From Flavobacteriia bacterium (GTDB lineage: Bacteria; Bacteroidota; Bacteroidia; Flavobacteriales_D; Crocinitomicaceae): 55,105 nucleotides of DNA. Each line of letters starts with the position of its first letter. Positions within the stretch are counted from its first letter, which is position 1. The notes beneath the pieces were generated by a model, which searched no databases, was not told the origin of the DNA, and saw only the letters and a program-made list of their open reading frames with translations. The DNA is taken from positions 1 to 55,105 of the forward strand of contig CANHRS010000009.1 of assembly GCA_947463445.1 (NCBI GenBank). Reading direction: 5' to 3'. Position numbers and translations under genes: made by a program. Positions 37,901 to 45,357 of the stretch are shown here, piece after piece.

Positions 37901-38731
37901 TTATTCGTTCAAATGAAGTTGTTTAATATGTTGGTTATCCACCAATGATTTCATTTGTGTTATAGCGATGTTGTTTAATTGAATCAGTCGTTCATTCTGT
38001 GGTATTGATTGCGCTATTAACATGGCATTTATACTTTCTAAATTAGATAACACTACTAATTGTTGTATTGTAGCATAATCCCTGACATTTCCCTTTTCAC
38101 CTGGTTTTGTATCCCTCCATTGTTTTGCAGTCATTCCAAAAAGTGCCATATTCAATACATCTGCCTCCGAAGCATAAACCAATGTAGTTTGCTGTTTATC
38201 TAAGACTTTGGGAATTATATTATCCTTGATCGCATCCGTATGAATCTTGTAATTAACCTTTGCTAGAGTACGTTGGAAATTCCATTCCAAATTTAATCGT
38301 TCATTTTCTTCGGTTTGTAAACGCTTATATTCTTTAATTAGGTAAACTTTGAATTCAGCACTTATCCACATACCAAATTCAAAAGCGATATCAATATGTG
38401 CGAAGGTTCCTCCGTATCTTCCTGCCGTGGCTTTTAAACCAATCGCATTTGTTTTATCAACCCACTCTTTGACACTAATTTTATAACTATTCAAACCAGC
38501 ATGACTTCTAATTGTGGCGAATTCGCCATAATTAAAATTAGGGTTGTTGACAGTTTCCCAAACACCCAAAAATTCAACGGTATTTCTATTACGTAACCAA
38601 TCAGAAATAAAAAAATCACCGTCTTTTGCTTTTAGCATATCTGTCAAAGAGATGAATTCTCCAGAATTTTCATTTAAAATGGTAATTTCAGTCCCTTGAA
38701 CGTTTACTTTATTCGATTTATTCATGGTCAT
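37901..38731 (-). CDS. KilA-N domain protein
   Basis: A 276-residue protein with a KilA-N DNA-binding domain at about residues 20-135: FISLTDMLKAKDG, DWLRNRNTVEFLGVWE, GTFAHIDIAFEFGMWISAEFKVYLIKEY (in parts). KilA-N proteins are found in phages, large DNA viruses and bacterial mobile or defence loci. The C-terminal 130 residues are helical with no recognised domain. Two start codons are in frame, ATG at 38731 and at 38725; the family alignment does not decide. The gene is enclosed between the intact LLM gene and a decayed copy of the LLM 3' end, and its upstream region shares a 36-bp element with the RhuM gene. Confidence 0.88.
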   Translation of the reverse strand: MTMNKSNKVNVQGTEITILNENSGEFISLTDMLKAKDGDFFISDWLRNRNTVEFLGVWETVNNPNFNYGEFATIRSHAGLNSYKISVKEWVDKTNAIGLKATAGRYGGTFAHIDIAFEFGMWISAEFKVYLIKEYKRLQTEENERLNLEWNFQRTLAKVNYKIHTDAIKDNIIPKVLDKQQTTLVYASEADVLNMALFGMTAKQWRDTKPGEKGNVRDYATIQQLVVLSNLESINAMLIAQSIPQNERLIQLNNIAITQMKSLVDNQHIKQLHLNE

Positions 38732-38764
38732 ATTTAATTAAACTAATCGTATTTTGGTTATTTT

Positions 38765-38800
38765 TTAATCTAATATAATGATTAAAATTTAAAAATTTTA
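38765..38800. promoter_or_regulatory. control element upstream of the KilA-N gene, shared with RhuM
   Basis: TTAATC-N9-GATTAA at 38765-38785, 33 nt upstream of the first KilA-N ATG, followed by an A/T tract; 32 of 36 positions match the element at 36665-36699. No TAnnTTTG box is seen at either gene, so the element may contain the promoter itself. Confidence 0.6.
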
Positions 38801-38874
38801 GAGGTTTGGATTTTAATATTTCAAGAACATTCAGAAATAATTTTTTAATGGAATATTTTTAATATTCAGATTTG

Positions 38875-38972
38875 GATGAATTAATCGCTGCCACGCATGT
38901 ATTTGATGTGAAAGACCGCGTATAAAATCGGTGGTGCTTTTTGCGGAGGTGATGCGGGAGGTGAATAGATAA
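38875..38972 (+). pseudogene. relic of the 3' end of an LLM monooxygenase gene
   Basis: Aligned from the GATGAA at 38875 with 37767-37856, it matches 83 of 90 positions plus a 2-nt insertion (CG) that breaks the frame after the DR codons. Six of the seven substitutions are synonymous third-position changes; the other is Glu to Val. It ends at its own TAA (38970-38972). So this is the end of a diverged homologous gene, not a fresh copy of the neighbour. Nothing else of the gene remains upstream of it; bases 38801-38874 look like AT-rich spacer. Confidence 0.85.
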
Positions 38973-38989
38973 GTGCAATAAAAAGCACT
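38972..38989. promoter_or_regulatory. candidate HipB operator 1
   Basis: AGTGC-N8-GCACT, upstream of the hipB -33 element. The 5-N8-5 spacing is the same as in the E. coli HipB operators (TATCC-N8-GGATA), though the bases differ. Confidence 0.55.
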
Positions 38990-38994
38990 ATTTA

Positions 38995-39025
38995 TTGTTT
39001 TCTTAATAAAATATTATTATTTTTG
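38995..39025 (+). promoter_or_regulatory. promoter of hipB
   Basis: TTG (38995-38997), 20-nt spacer, TATTTTTG (39018-39025). The transcript would start about 39031, just before the ATG at 39041. Confidence 0.65.
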
Positions 39026-39032
39026 CTAAAAA

Positions 39033-39050
39033 AGAGCAATATGATGCACT
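39033..39050. promoter_or_regulatory. candidate HipB operator 2, overlapping the hipB start
   Basis: AGAGC-N8-GCACT, one mismatch from operator 1, with the hipB ATG in the spacer. The centres of the two sites are 61 bp apart, about six helical turns, with the promoter between them. TTGCT-N7-AGCAA (39023-39039) overlaps it. Confidence 0.55.
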
Positions 39051-39250
39051 TATCAGGATTGATTTTAGAATTAAAAAAGCGAAGAGAAACCTTAAATGTT
39101 ACGCAAGAACAGTTAGCTGAAATTGCTGGCGTAGGTTTAAGAACACTCAAACAATTTGAAAGCGGAAAAGGTAATCCTACTCTTCAAACCCTTACGAAAT
39201 TAGCGGATGCACTTGGATTAATAGTAAAATTGGAAGTAAAAGCACTATAA
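39041..39250 (+). CDS. hipB: HipB-type antitoxin/repressor
   Basis: A 69-residue XRE helix-turn-helix protein: RRETLNVTQEQLAEIAGVGLRTLKQFESGKGNPTLQTLTKLADALGL (written in parts: TQEQLAEIAGV as helix 2, GLRTLKQFESGK as recognition helix) closely follows HipB. In hipBA and hipBST modules it represses its own operon and binds the kinase. The start is ATG at 39041 (a second ATG follows at 39044): an in-frame TTG at 39023 is inside the -7 box. hipS follows 7 nt after the stop. Two matching dyads flank the promoter. Confidence 0.9.
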   Translation: MMHLSGLILELKKRRETLNVTQEQLAEIAGVGLRTLKQFESGKGNPTLQTLTKLADALGLIVKLEVKAL

Positions 39251-39257
39251 CGAATAG

Positions 39258-39587
39258 ATGAGAAAAGCGATTGTTTTATATAAGAAAGAACCTGCTGCAG
39301 AATTACACCAATTGGATGATGGGACTTTTGTTTTTCACTATTTAGATACTTGGTTTACTGATAATCGTAAACCCTCTATTAGTTTAACCTTACCTAAAAA
39401 GCAACAAGAATATAAATCAGAATCTTTATTTCCCTTTTTCTTTAATATGCTTCCGGAAGGATCAAACAAACATTCGGTTTGCTTTCAAAACAGAATTGAT
39501 GAGAATGATGATTTTGGTTTGTTGCTAATAATTGCTTTTAACGACACAATTGGTGCTGTTACCGTAGAAAAAATTAATAATCAATGA
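39258..39587 (+). CDS. hipS: HipS-like protein (HipA N-terminal subdomain as separate polypeptide)
   Basis: A 109-residue protein equal to the N-terminal subdomain 1 of HipA (Couple_hipA): RKAIVLYKKEPAAELHQLDDG, YLDTWFTDNRKPSISLTLPKK, LFPFFFNMLPEGSNKHSVC (short parts). In the tripartite HipBST systems of E. coli O127 this piece is its own gene and acts as the antitoxin of the kinase. Here it ends in a 4-nt overlap (ATGA) with hipT, so the two are co-translated at a fixed ratio. No frameshift or remnant joins the two, so the split is genuine. Confidence 0.87.
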   Translation: MRKAIVLYKKEPAAELHQLDDGTFVFHYLDTWFTDNRKPSISLTLPKKQQEYKSESLFPFFFNMLPEGSNKHSVCFQNRIDENDDFGLLLIIAFNDTIGAVTVEKINNQ

Positions 39588-40591
39588 AAATCAATAATTT
39601 AAGTATAGTAGAAAAGTTGGATCGTTGTCCTGGTACGTTAAATCGTGGTTACGCAACCTATTCATCACTGTGTTTAAAAAAGGTTTTCAATGGAAAAAAA
39701 GTAAGTCATTATTTAAATTATCCATCCCCCTCATCGAACGAAGTTTCTGATGAACTGTTTGCAGCTAATAGAAAGCGTATATCTATATCTGGAGTACAAG
39801 AAAAATTCTCGTTTCTTCAAGAAAAAAATCAGTTACGATTGATAAACGAAGGAGAACAAGGTACCCACATCTTAAAACCAATTCCCACTGCTGGAAAAAA
39901 TGCTGATCAGATGCCAGCCAACGAGCATGTAACCATGCAAATTGCATCTCAAGTTTTTGGAATTGAAACGGCAGAAAATGCACTTATTTTTTTTAAAGAT
40001 GGCACACCAGCGTATATTACTAAACGGTTTGATGTTTTACCAGATGGCTCAAAATTAGCGCAAGAAGATTTTGCTTCTTTAGCACTTAGAAGTCCACAAA
40101 CACATGGAGAGCATTACAAGTATGAAGGGAATTATTTTCAACTCTTTGAATTGCTAAAACAATATGTACCTGCCTACCCCATTGAATCGGTTAAACTATT
40201 CAAATTAATCGTATTCAATTACTTGTTTTCTAATGGAGATGCCCATTTCAAAAACTTTTCATTAATTGAAACCCCTCAAGGAGATTTTAAACTTAGTCCA
40301 GCGTATGATTTACTAAATAGCAGAATCCATATTAACGATAAGGATTTTGCTTTAGAAGATGGACTATTGCCTATACAATTTGCTAAAGGAAAAATTCTTC
40401 AACAGTTTTATAAATTAGCAGAAATGGCATCCATCTCAGAAAAACAAGTAAAAAAGGTTTATGATAATTTGCTGACTAATGAAGATAAAGTTGCTGTTTT
40501 AGTTAACGCATCGTTTCTATCGGATCCATTAAAAAGAAACTATTTACAAGCCTATCAAACTAGGTTAAAAAAGTTGAAGCGAATGGTGTAA
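39584..40591 (+). CDS. hipT: HipT-type serine/threonine kinase toxin
   Basis: A 335-residue HipA C-terminal kinase lacking the N-terminal subdomain. The Gly-rich loop region reads SISGVQEK with S67 and S69, resembling the two-serine autophosphorylation site of E. coli HipT; K98 in THILKP is the likely ATP-binding lysine; SNGDAHFKNF gives catalytic D219 and metal-binding N224; SPAYDLL gives D242. The N-terminal C15 and C30 are what is left of the short Cys-rich head of many Bacteroidota HipA proteins. HipA and HipT act by phosphorylating aminoacyl-tRNA synthetases (GltX; TrpS for E. coli HipT); the target here is unknown. Active-site residues are intact. Convergent with the res gene (62 nt). 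Confidence 0.9.
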   Translation: MKINNLSIVEKLDRCPGTLNRGYATYSSLCLKKVFNGKKVSHYLNYPSPSSNEVSDELFAANRKRISISGVQEKFSFLQEKNQLRLINEGEQGTHILKPIPTAGKNADQMPANEHVTMQIASQVFGIETAENALIFFKDGTPAYITKRFDVLPDGSKLAQEDFASLALRSPQTHGEHYKYEGNYFQLFELLKQYVPAYPIESVKLFKLIVFNYLFSNGDAHFKNFSLIETPQGDFKLSPAYDLLNSRIHINDKDFALEDGLLPIQFAKGKILQQFYKLAEMASISEKQVKKVYDNLLTNEDKVAVLVNASFLSDPLKRNYLQAYQTRLKKLKRMV

Positions 40592-40653
40592 TACATTCCC
40601 TTTTTGACAGTCAATATAATTTAAAGAGATTTTTACATACAAGAATGAAGCAT

Positions 40654-43290
40654 CTACAACTGCCTAATCAACTCTTTTGCTTTGTCTAAGGTATATGCAC
40701 CTTCAACGGATGCTCTATCAAATATCATGAAATAACGAAAATTATTACCTACCAATTCAGCCCATTTATTGCCTAAACGACATTTTGCAACACTGTCTGA
40801 ATTATCTCTGTCGTCGCCCTTTGTTTCTAAAAGTAAGATTTTTCCGCTTTTTGTTACTGCTATGAAATCTGGGTAATGATTGGATTTGTATCCGTTGATG
40901 GCAAACCCTTTTCCTCTGCCTAAATTACGATGCCAAAATGCAATGTTTGCTAAACTTGAAATATCTGTAACTACTGAGATTTCAAAATTATTCATTTCAC
41001 CCTCTCTTTCATATAAAGAATTACCAATTGAAGGACCTAATTTACCAGGAACAATAATTTCTGAAAATTTCCATTTAGGTTGAGTTGTAATACGTCCAAT
41101 TGTAATGAAGTCTTTAAATTGATTTTCTGCATAAACATCCGCTAATGAACGAATTTTTGCTTTTATTTTTTCTGAATAGCTATATTTTCTTGTTAAGATG
41201 TCTTGTAATTGTTCTGCATTTAAACTATTCAATATTCTTTCAACATATAGCCTAATTTCTTGGTCGGAAATAGGATACATTTCACCAATTAACTTAACAA
41301 TTTGGTGCGCTATATCTTTTACTTGATTTTCTTTCGGTTTTGCTAATATGTATTCTGTTATTGGATCACGAACAACTTGGTCTTCAATTTTTGTGAACCG
41401 TGGCGTATATTCATTGGTTTTGATTTGCTCAATATCGACTTTATACAAATCTGAATTAATTCTCTCAAAATCTATGTTTGAATCTGCTTTACTAAGTTTG
41501 AAATTTTTCAGTAATGATTCTTGATTTAACAATACATTTTCTGAACCGAAAATATCATTCTTTTGAGTTTCTAAAATAAATTGCGGAAATTCAATTGATA
41601 AAGCAAGTTCTTTGTGTGAATCAATAATTTTATATCGTTTTACTTTCTCACCCATTTCCTGGAATATATTCTCGTCTATAGGTTGCTTTTTCTGTGCTTC
41701 GATAATTTGCTCCATTTCTTTCGTTTGCTCTTCTGCAATTGACTCTATTTCAGTTAAAATTGGAGTATCAATAACAATTGATTCTTCGATAACAGGATTA
41801 AATTGAATTCTTGAAGCAATTATATCATCAGTATTTGTTTCTTCCTTAGATTCAGGGAATAGGAAATTATCTAATGGTTGTTGAGCCACAACTTTCTTAT
41901 CCTTTTCAGGCATTATATCCTTCTGACGATAATCTTTATCGCTAAAACCTGATGCTTGAAGTCCTTTAACAATGTTTTGAAGTGTATCATTGAATTTAGC
42001 TGATGCCGTTAACACGTATGAGATATTCAATAATGAAGCTTTGTGTTTTGTAACGTATGGTTGTCTTAAAACACGACCTAAGATTTGTTCCACATCAACA
42101 GCTGAGGATTTATCTGCTAAGGATGCTAATATATAGGCAAATGGGCAATCCCAACCTTCTTTTAGTGCGTTAATGGTAATAATATAACGGACTTGACATT
42201 CTTTATCCATCAAGTCAATTCCTTTTATTTCATCTTTGTTTGCCGTTTTAATTTTGATTTGTTCTTCTGGAATACCAATTGCAAGTAATTGTTCTTTTAA
42301 TTTTTCAAAAGTGGTGTTATCATCTGAAGTTTTTGGTTGCGCTTGAAATAAAACAATTGGACGAATATATTTACCTCCACTTTTTTCTTCCTCAATTGCA
42401 AGTAATTCTAACTTACGTTGTAAGTGTAAAGCACTATTAATAACTTCTGTTTTGTCGTGATGATTATAAACAATGACAGGCAGTTTAACCATGTGTTCCT
42501 TTTTCAATTCTATTGCAGGTACAAGACTTACAATGTTACTGTTGTTTTTTGGGGTTGCAGTTAAATCTAACACAAAAGAAGGATTTAAATTATTCAGCAT
42601 CTCAACACTCAAATCACTTTCAGCATTGTGACTTTCATCCACTACTAAAACTGGATTTAAACCTCTTATCACATTGATTAATGCTGTATCATCTACATCT
42701 TCTAAAAGGTGAGATTTATCGCCTGATTCAAGAGCAAACGAAGCCAACTGCCCATTTTCTTGATAAACCTTTCTATCGTCTTTATTTCTTGCTCTAAGGC
42801 TTGAAAAACTCATCACTATAATGGAAAGTTGATCTTTAACTACACTTGGATTAAAATTAGAACCTTGTAACAAATCTTTCTTCTCATACACTTCAACTCT
42901 ATGGTTGAAAAGACTGTTTAACTTTTGCCGATATGGATGGTCTGGATTACTTAAACTCGCAACCGTTTGGTCTAATAAATTACTCCAAGGTACTAACCAA
43001 ATTACTGCTTTTGGTAAATCAGAATTATATGCATTGAATATTGAACTTAAAGCATTGCAAGCTATAAAAGTTTTACCTCCCGCTGTTGGAACTTTTATAC
43101 TCACGTGGGGTGCTTTTTTGATGTTGTTTTTGTAAGGTTGCATTCCCTCATCTGACAACGGGTTATATGGACCAATTTTATCTTCCCAATATTTATTGAA
43201 AGAATCATCAATTCTTTTATGGATTTGTAAGTATTCTAAAAAACTTTCTAAATCCTTAATTACTTTATGTTGATAGCTTTTTAATTCCAT
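40654..43290 (-). CDS. res: type III restriction endonuclease, helicase (Res) subunit
   Basis: An 878-residue SF2 helicase-nuclease. Motif I VPTAGGKT (67-74), DEAD-like DESH (218-221), TATP (244-247), ALKEGWDCPFAYIL and the motif VI QILGRVLRQPY (about 425-440) are in order. The C-terminus holds a PD-(D/E)xK nuclease: P807-D808 and E822-T-K824 (LLLETKGDD). It pairs with the mod product, translocates from the unmethylated site and cuts. The first ATG (43290) lies one base after the mod stop, so both subunits are translated together. All catalytic motifs are intact. Confidence 0.92.
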   Translation of the reverse strand: MELKSYQHKVIKDLESFLEYLQIHKRIDDSFNKYWEDKIGPYNPLSDEGMQPYKNNIKKAPHVSIKVPTAGGKTFIACNALSSIFNAYNSDLPKAVIWLVPWSNLLDQTVASLSNPDHPYRQKLNSLFNHRVEVYEKKDLLQGSNFNPSVVKDQLSIIVMSFSSLRARNKDDRKVYQENGQLASFALESGDKSHLLEDVDDTALINVIRGLNPVLVVDESHNAESDLSVEMLNNLNPSFVLDLTATPKNNSNIVSLVPAIELKKEHMVKLPVIVYNHHDKTEVINSALHLQRKLELLAIEEEKSGGKYIRPIVLFQAQPKTSDDNTTFEKLKEQLLAIGIPEEQIKIKTANKDEIKGIDLMDKECQVRYIITINALKEGWDCPFAYILASLADKSSAVDVEQILGRVLRQPYVTKHKASLLNISYVLTASAKFNDTLQNIVKGLQASGFSDKDYRQKDIMPEKDKKVVAQQPLDNFLFPESKEETNTDDIIASRIQFNPVIEESIVIDTPILTEIESIAEEQTKEMEQIIEAQKKQPIDENIFQEMGEKVKRYKIIDSHKELALSIEFPQFILETQKNDIFGSENVLLNQESLLKNFKLSKADSNIDFERINSDLYKVDIEQIKTNEYTPRFTKIEDQVVRDPITEYILAKPKENQVKDIAHQIVKLIGEMYPISDQEIRLYVERILNSLNAEQLQDILTRKYSYSEKIKAKIRSLADVYAENQFKDFITIGRITTQPKWKFSEIIVPGKLGPSIGNSLYEREGEMNNFEISVVTDISSLANIAFWHRNLGRGKGFAINGYKSNHYPDFIAVTKSGKILLLETKGDDRDNSDSVAKCRLGNKWAELVGNNFRYFMIFDRASVEGAYTLDKAKELIRQL

Positions 43291-43291
43291 A

Positions 43292-44932
43292 TTAGAAACG
43301 AGTTACATCACGAGGGATTTTTTTAAATACAATGTTGTTTGCCATCATAAATTCTTTGGATAACAAGCAATTGTCTGCATAAATTACATATTGCTGACTT
43401 TTAGTTTTTATTTCGGAAAGCAAATCATAATCTAAGGTTGTTTCAGCAGATTTATCATAAATAAAATAGTATGAAGTTTCTTCCTTTTTACCTAAAAAAT
43501 AAACTGAATCATCATTTGTAGGTTTGATATAAGGACTTCTTGTTTCGCTGTACCAAATGTATTCTCTGATTTTTTCTAAATTAATTTCTTCGTTAAGGTA
43601 TTCGCTATTATCACCTACAAAAATTGGTTGACCTAATTCGTAGAAATCAAAACTACCATTTGTTCCTTCAACTTTTTTTGTTCCAGAACCATAACCTTTT
43701 ATTACTCTTTTGACTCTTTCTGCGGTTACTTTTTCTGCATAATCTTCCATTTCAATAGAGATGAATTTACGATTGCCGCCATCTTTTTTGTTTAAATTCA
43801 AAAGTGCATGAGCAGTTGTACCCGAACCTGAAAATGAGTCTAAAACGATTGAATTTTTACCGCAAACTAATTTTAATAATTGTTCTATTAACTTAACAGG
43901 TTTAGAATAATCAAATGATTTGGCTCCAAAAATGTTTTTTATATCTTTACTCGCATCAGAATTAAAAGCAATATTTTCTAACATAGAATTAGGTTTAACA
44001 CCCTTAGATACGATATTTCCATTTATATCCTTTACTAAGCTTTCCTTTTCTTCGTTTAAATATAATTTATAGCTAACAGACCAAACATCTTTTTCTTTTT
44101 TAAATACAATTCTGTTTTCTTGTAATCTCTTGTTAAATTTATGAATATCACATCTCCATTGATAATTTAATCCATTTAAAATAGTGCCATCTGGACAAGT
44201 GATATCGTAGTGTAAACCAGGTCTATCACCAATACTAGCATCATGTAAATTTCTTAACTGATATGGACCACGAGTAGATAAATATTCATCTTGGTTTTTA
44301 TATGCTTTAACTGTCTTATCAGGAAGTGGTAAATTAAAAAGACTTAAACTTTCTTTACTTTTTGAATATGAGAGTATATATTCGTGACTTATCGCAACGT
44401 ATTTGGCATCATTTTGACTGCCTGCTGCTTTTTTCCAAATAAAATTAGCAACAAAGTTATTTATCCCAAAAATTTCATCACACATCAATTTTAAATTATT
44501 TACTTCGTTATCATCAATAGAAATAAATATTATACCGTTTTTTGAAAGCAATTGATGAAGCAATTTTAATCTTGGATACATCATACACAACCACTTATCG
44601 TGACGGCTTAAATCCTCCCCATCTTTACCAACAACTTCCCCTAACCATTTTTTTATTTTTGGATGGTTTACATTGTCGTTATATACCCAATGTTCATTAC
44701 CTGTATTATAAGGAGGGTCTATACAGATACAATCTACTTTTCCTTCGTATTGAGGAAGTAAAGCTTTTAAAGCTTCAAGATTATCGCCATGTATGATTAT
44801 ATTACCTGAATTGGTTGGATTATCCGATTGAACACCATTATCAAAACCGTAATTATGTTCTAACACTTTAAATGGAACATCTCTATTATGATTAATGACT
44901 TTCTCTTTTCCTATCCAATGTAATGTCGGCAT
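43292..44932 (-). CDS. mod: type III DNA methyltransferase (Mod) subunit
   Basis: A 546-residue adenine methyltransferase of the beta class: motif IV DPPYNTG is at 72-78 (the DPPY catalytic motif), followed by a central target-recognition region, then motif I FSGSGTTAHALL near residue 370, in the DPPY-TRD-FxGxG order. It methylates one strand of a short asymmetric site and is the recognition subunit for Res. The ATG at 44932 is preferred: an in-frame TTG at 44956 would lie at the transcript start. The recognition sequence cannot be read from this. No simple-sequence tract for phase variation is seen. Confidence 0.93.
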   Translation of the reverse strand: MPTLHWIGKEKVINHNRDVPFKVLEHNYGFDNGVQSDNPTNSGNIIIHGDNLEALKALLPQYEGKVDCICIDPPYNTGNEHWVYNDNVNHPKIKKWLGEVVGKDGEDLSRHDKWLCMMYPRLKLLHQLLSKNGIIFISIDDNEVNNLKLMCDEIFGINNFVANFIWKKAAGSQNDAKYVAISHEYILSYSKSKESLSLFNLPLPDKTVKAYKNQDEYLSTRGPYQLRNLHDASIGDRPGLHYDITCPDGTILNGLNYQWRCDIHKFNKRLQENRIVFKKEKDVWSVSYKLYLNEEKESLVKDINGNIVSKGVKPNSMLENIAFNSDASKDIKNIFGAKSFDYSKPVKLIEQLLKLVCGKNSIVLDSFSGSGTTAHALLNLNKKDGGNRKFISIEMEDYAEKVTAERVKRVIKGYGSGTKKVEGTNGSFDFYELGQPIFVGDNSEYLNEEINLEKIREYIWYSETRSPYIKPTNDDSVYFLGKKEETSYYFIYDKSAETTLDYDLLSEIKTKSQQYVIYADNCLLSKEFMMANNIVFKKIPRDVTRF

Positions 44933-44957
44933 CCTACTTCGTTTTCGTTTTTGCAAA

Positions 44958-44985
44958 CAAAAATAACATAATCAGTTGTAAACAA
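44958..44985 (-). promoter_or_regulatory. promoter of the mod-res operon
   Basis: Minus strand: TTG (44985-44983), 17-nt spacer, TATTTTTG (44965-44958). The mod ATG lies 25 nt downstream of the box. Confidence 0.6.
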
Positions 44986-44993
44986 CCGATTAT
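44968..44993. promoter_or_regulatory. 26-bp operator-like palindrome over the mod promoter
   Basis: ATAATC-a-GTTGT-AA-ACAAC-c-GATTAT: arms pair at 11 of 12 positions. It covers the -33 element and spacer of the mod promoter. The half-site ATCAGTTG recurs at 45013-45020, just before the divergent HTH gene. Likely binding site of that HTH protein. Confidence 0.6.
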
Positions 44994-45036
44994 TATCAAT
45001 CATAATATTTCAATCAGTTGCTTATAATTTTCCGTT

Positions 45037-45291
45037 ATGGAAAACAAAGGAAATACAAGGGTTAGAAAATCAGAAATACCATCAGAAGTAGTTGATTTTG
45101 GCATTCGTATTTCTGAAATAATAAAAGAAAAAGGTTTAAAATTAAGACACGTTGCTCACGATTCAGACCTAGACGTTGAGAATCTTCGCAAATACATAAA
45201 AGGTAAACAAGAAATGAAAATAAGCACGATGATAAAAATCGCTCGTGCTTTGGAAGTTGAAATTGGTGAGTTGTTTGAGGGGATTAGGTGA
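45037..45291 (+). CDS. small XRE-family regulator, candidate controller of the R-M operon
   Basis: An 84-residue helix-turn-helix protein: IISEIIKEKGLKLRHVAHDSDLDVENLRKYIKGKQ (in parts: KLRHVAHDSDLD and VENLRKYIKGK) then MKISTMIKIARALEVEIGELF, the usual XRE five-helix core, length and charge. It diverges from mod with 104 nt between the starts and a palindrome in the gap, which is the arrangement of the controller (C) proteins of restriction-modification systems; C proteins are normally known from type II systems. The job is inferred. An AT-rich hairpin follows the stop. Confidence 0.82.
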   Translation: MENKGNTRVRKSEIPSEVVDFGIRISEIIKEKGLKLRHVAHDSDLDVENLRKYIKGKQEMKISTMIKIARALEVEIGELFEGIR

Positions 45292-45300
45292 GGAGGTAAT

Positions 45301-45322
45301 AGATAAAAGTACTATTTTATCT
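45301..45322 (+). terminator. weak hairpin after the XRE gene
   Basis: AGATAAAA, loop GTACTA, TTTTATCT; then ACAGTTTTTG. AT-rich stem between the XRE gene and the convergent second RhuM gene; could act on both strands. Confidence 0.4.
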
Positions 45323-45357
45323 ACAGTTTTTGAAGTTCTATATTTTCTCCAAATAAT

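Noticed and set aside
39023-39040. In-frame TTG as hipB start
   Set aside because: It overlaps the -7 box; ATG at 39041 follows an AAAGAG-type site and the predicted transcript start.
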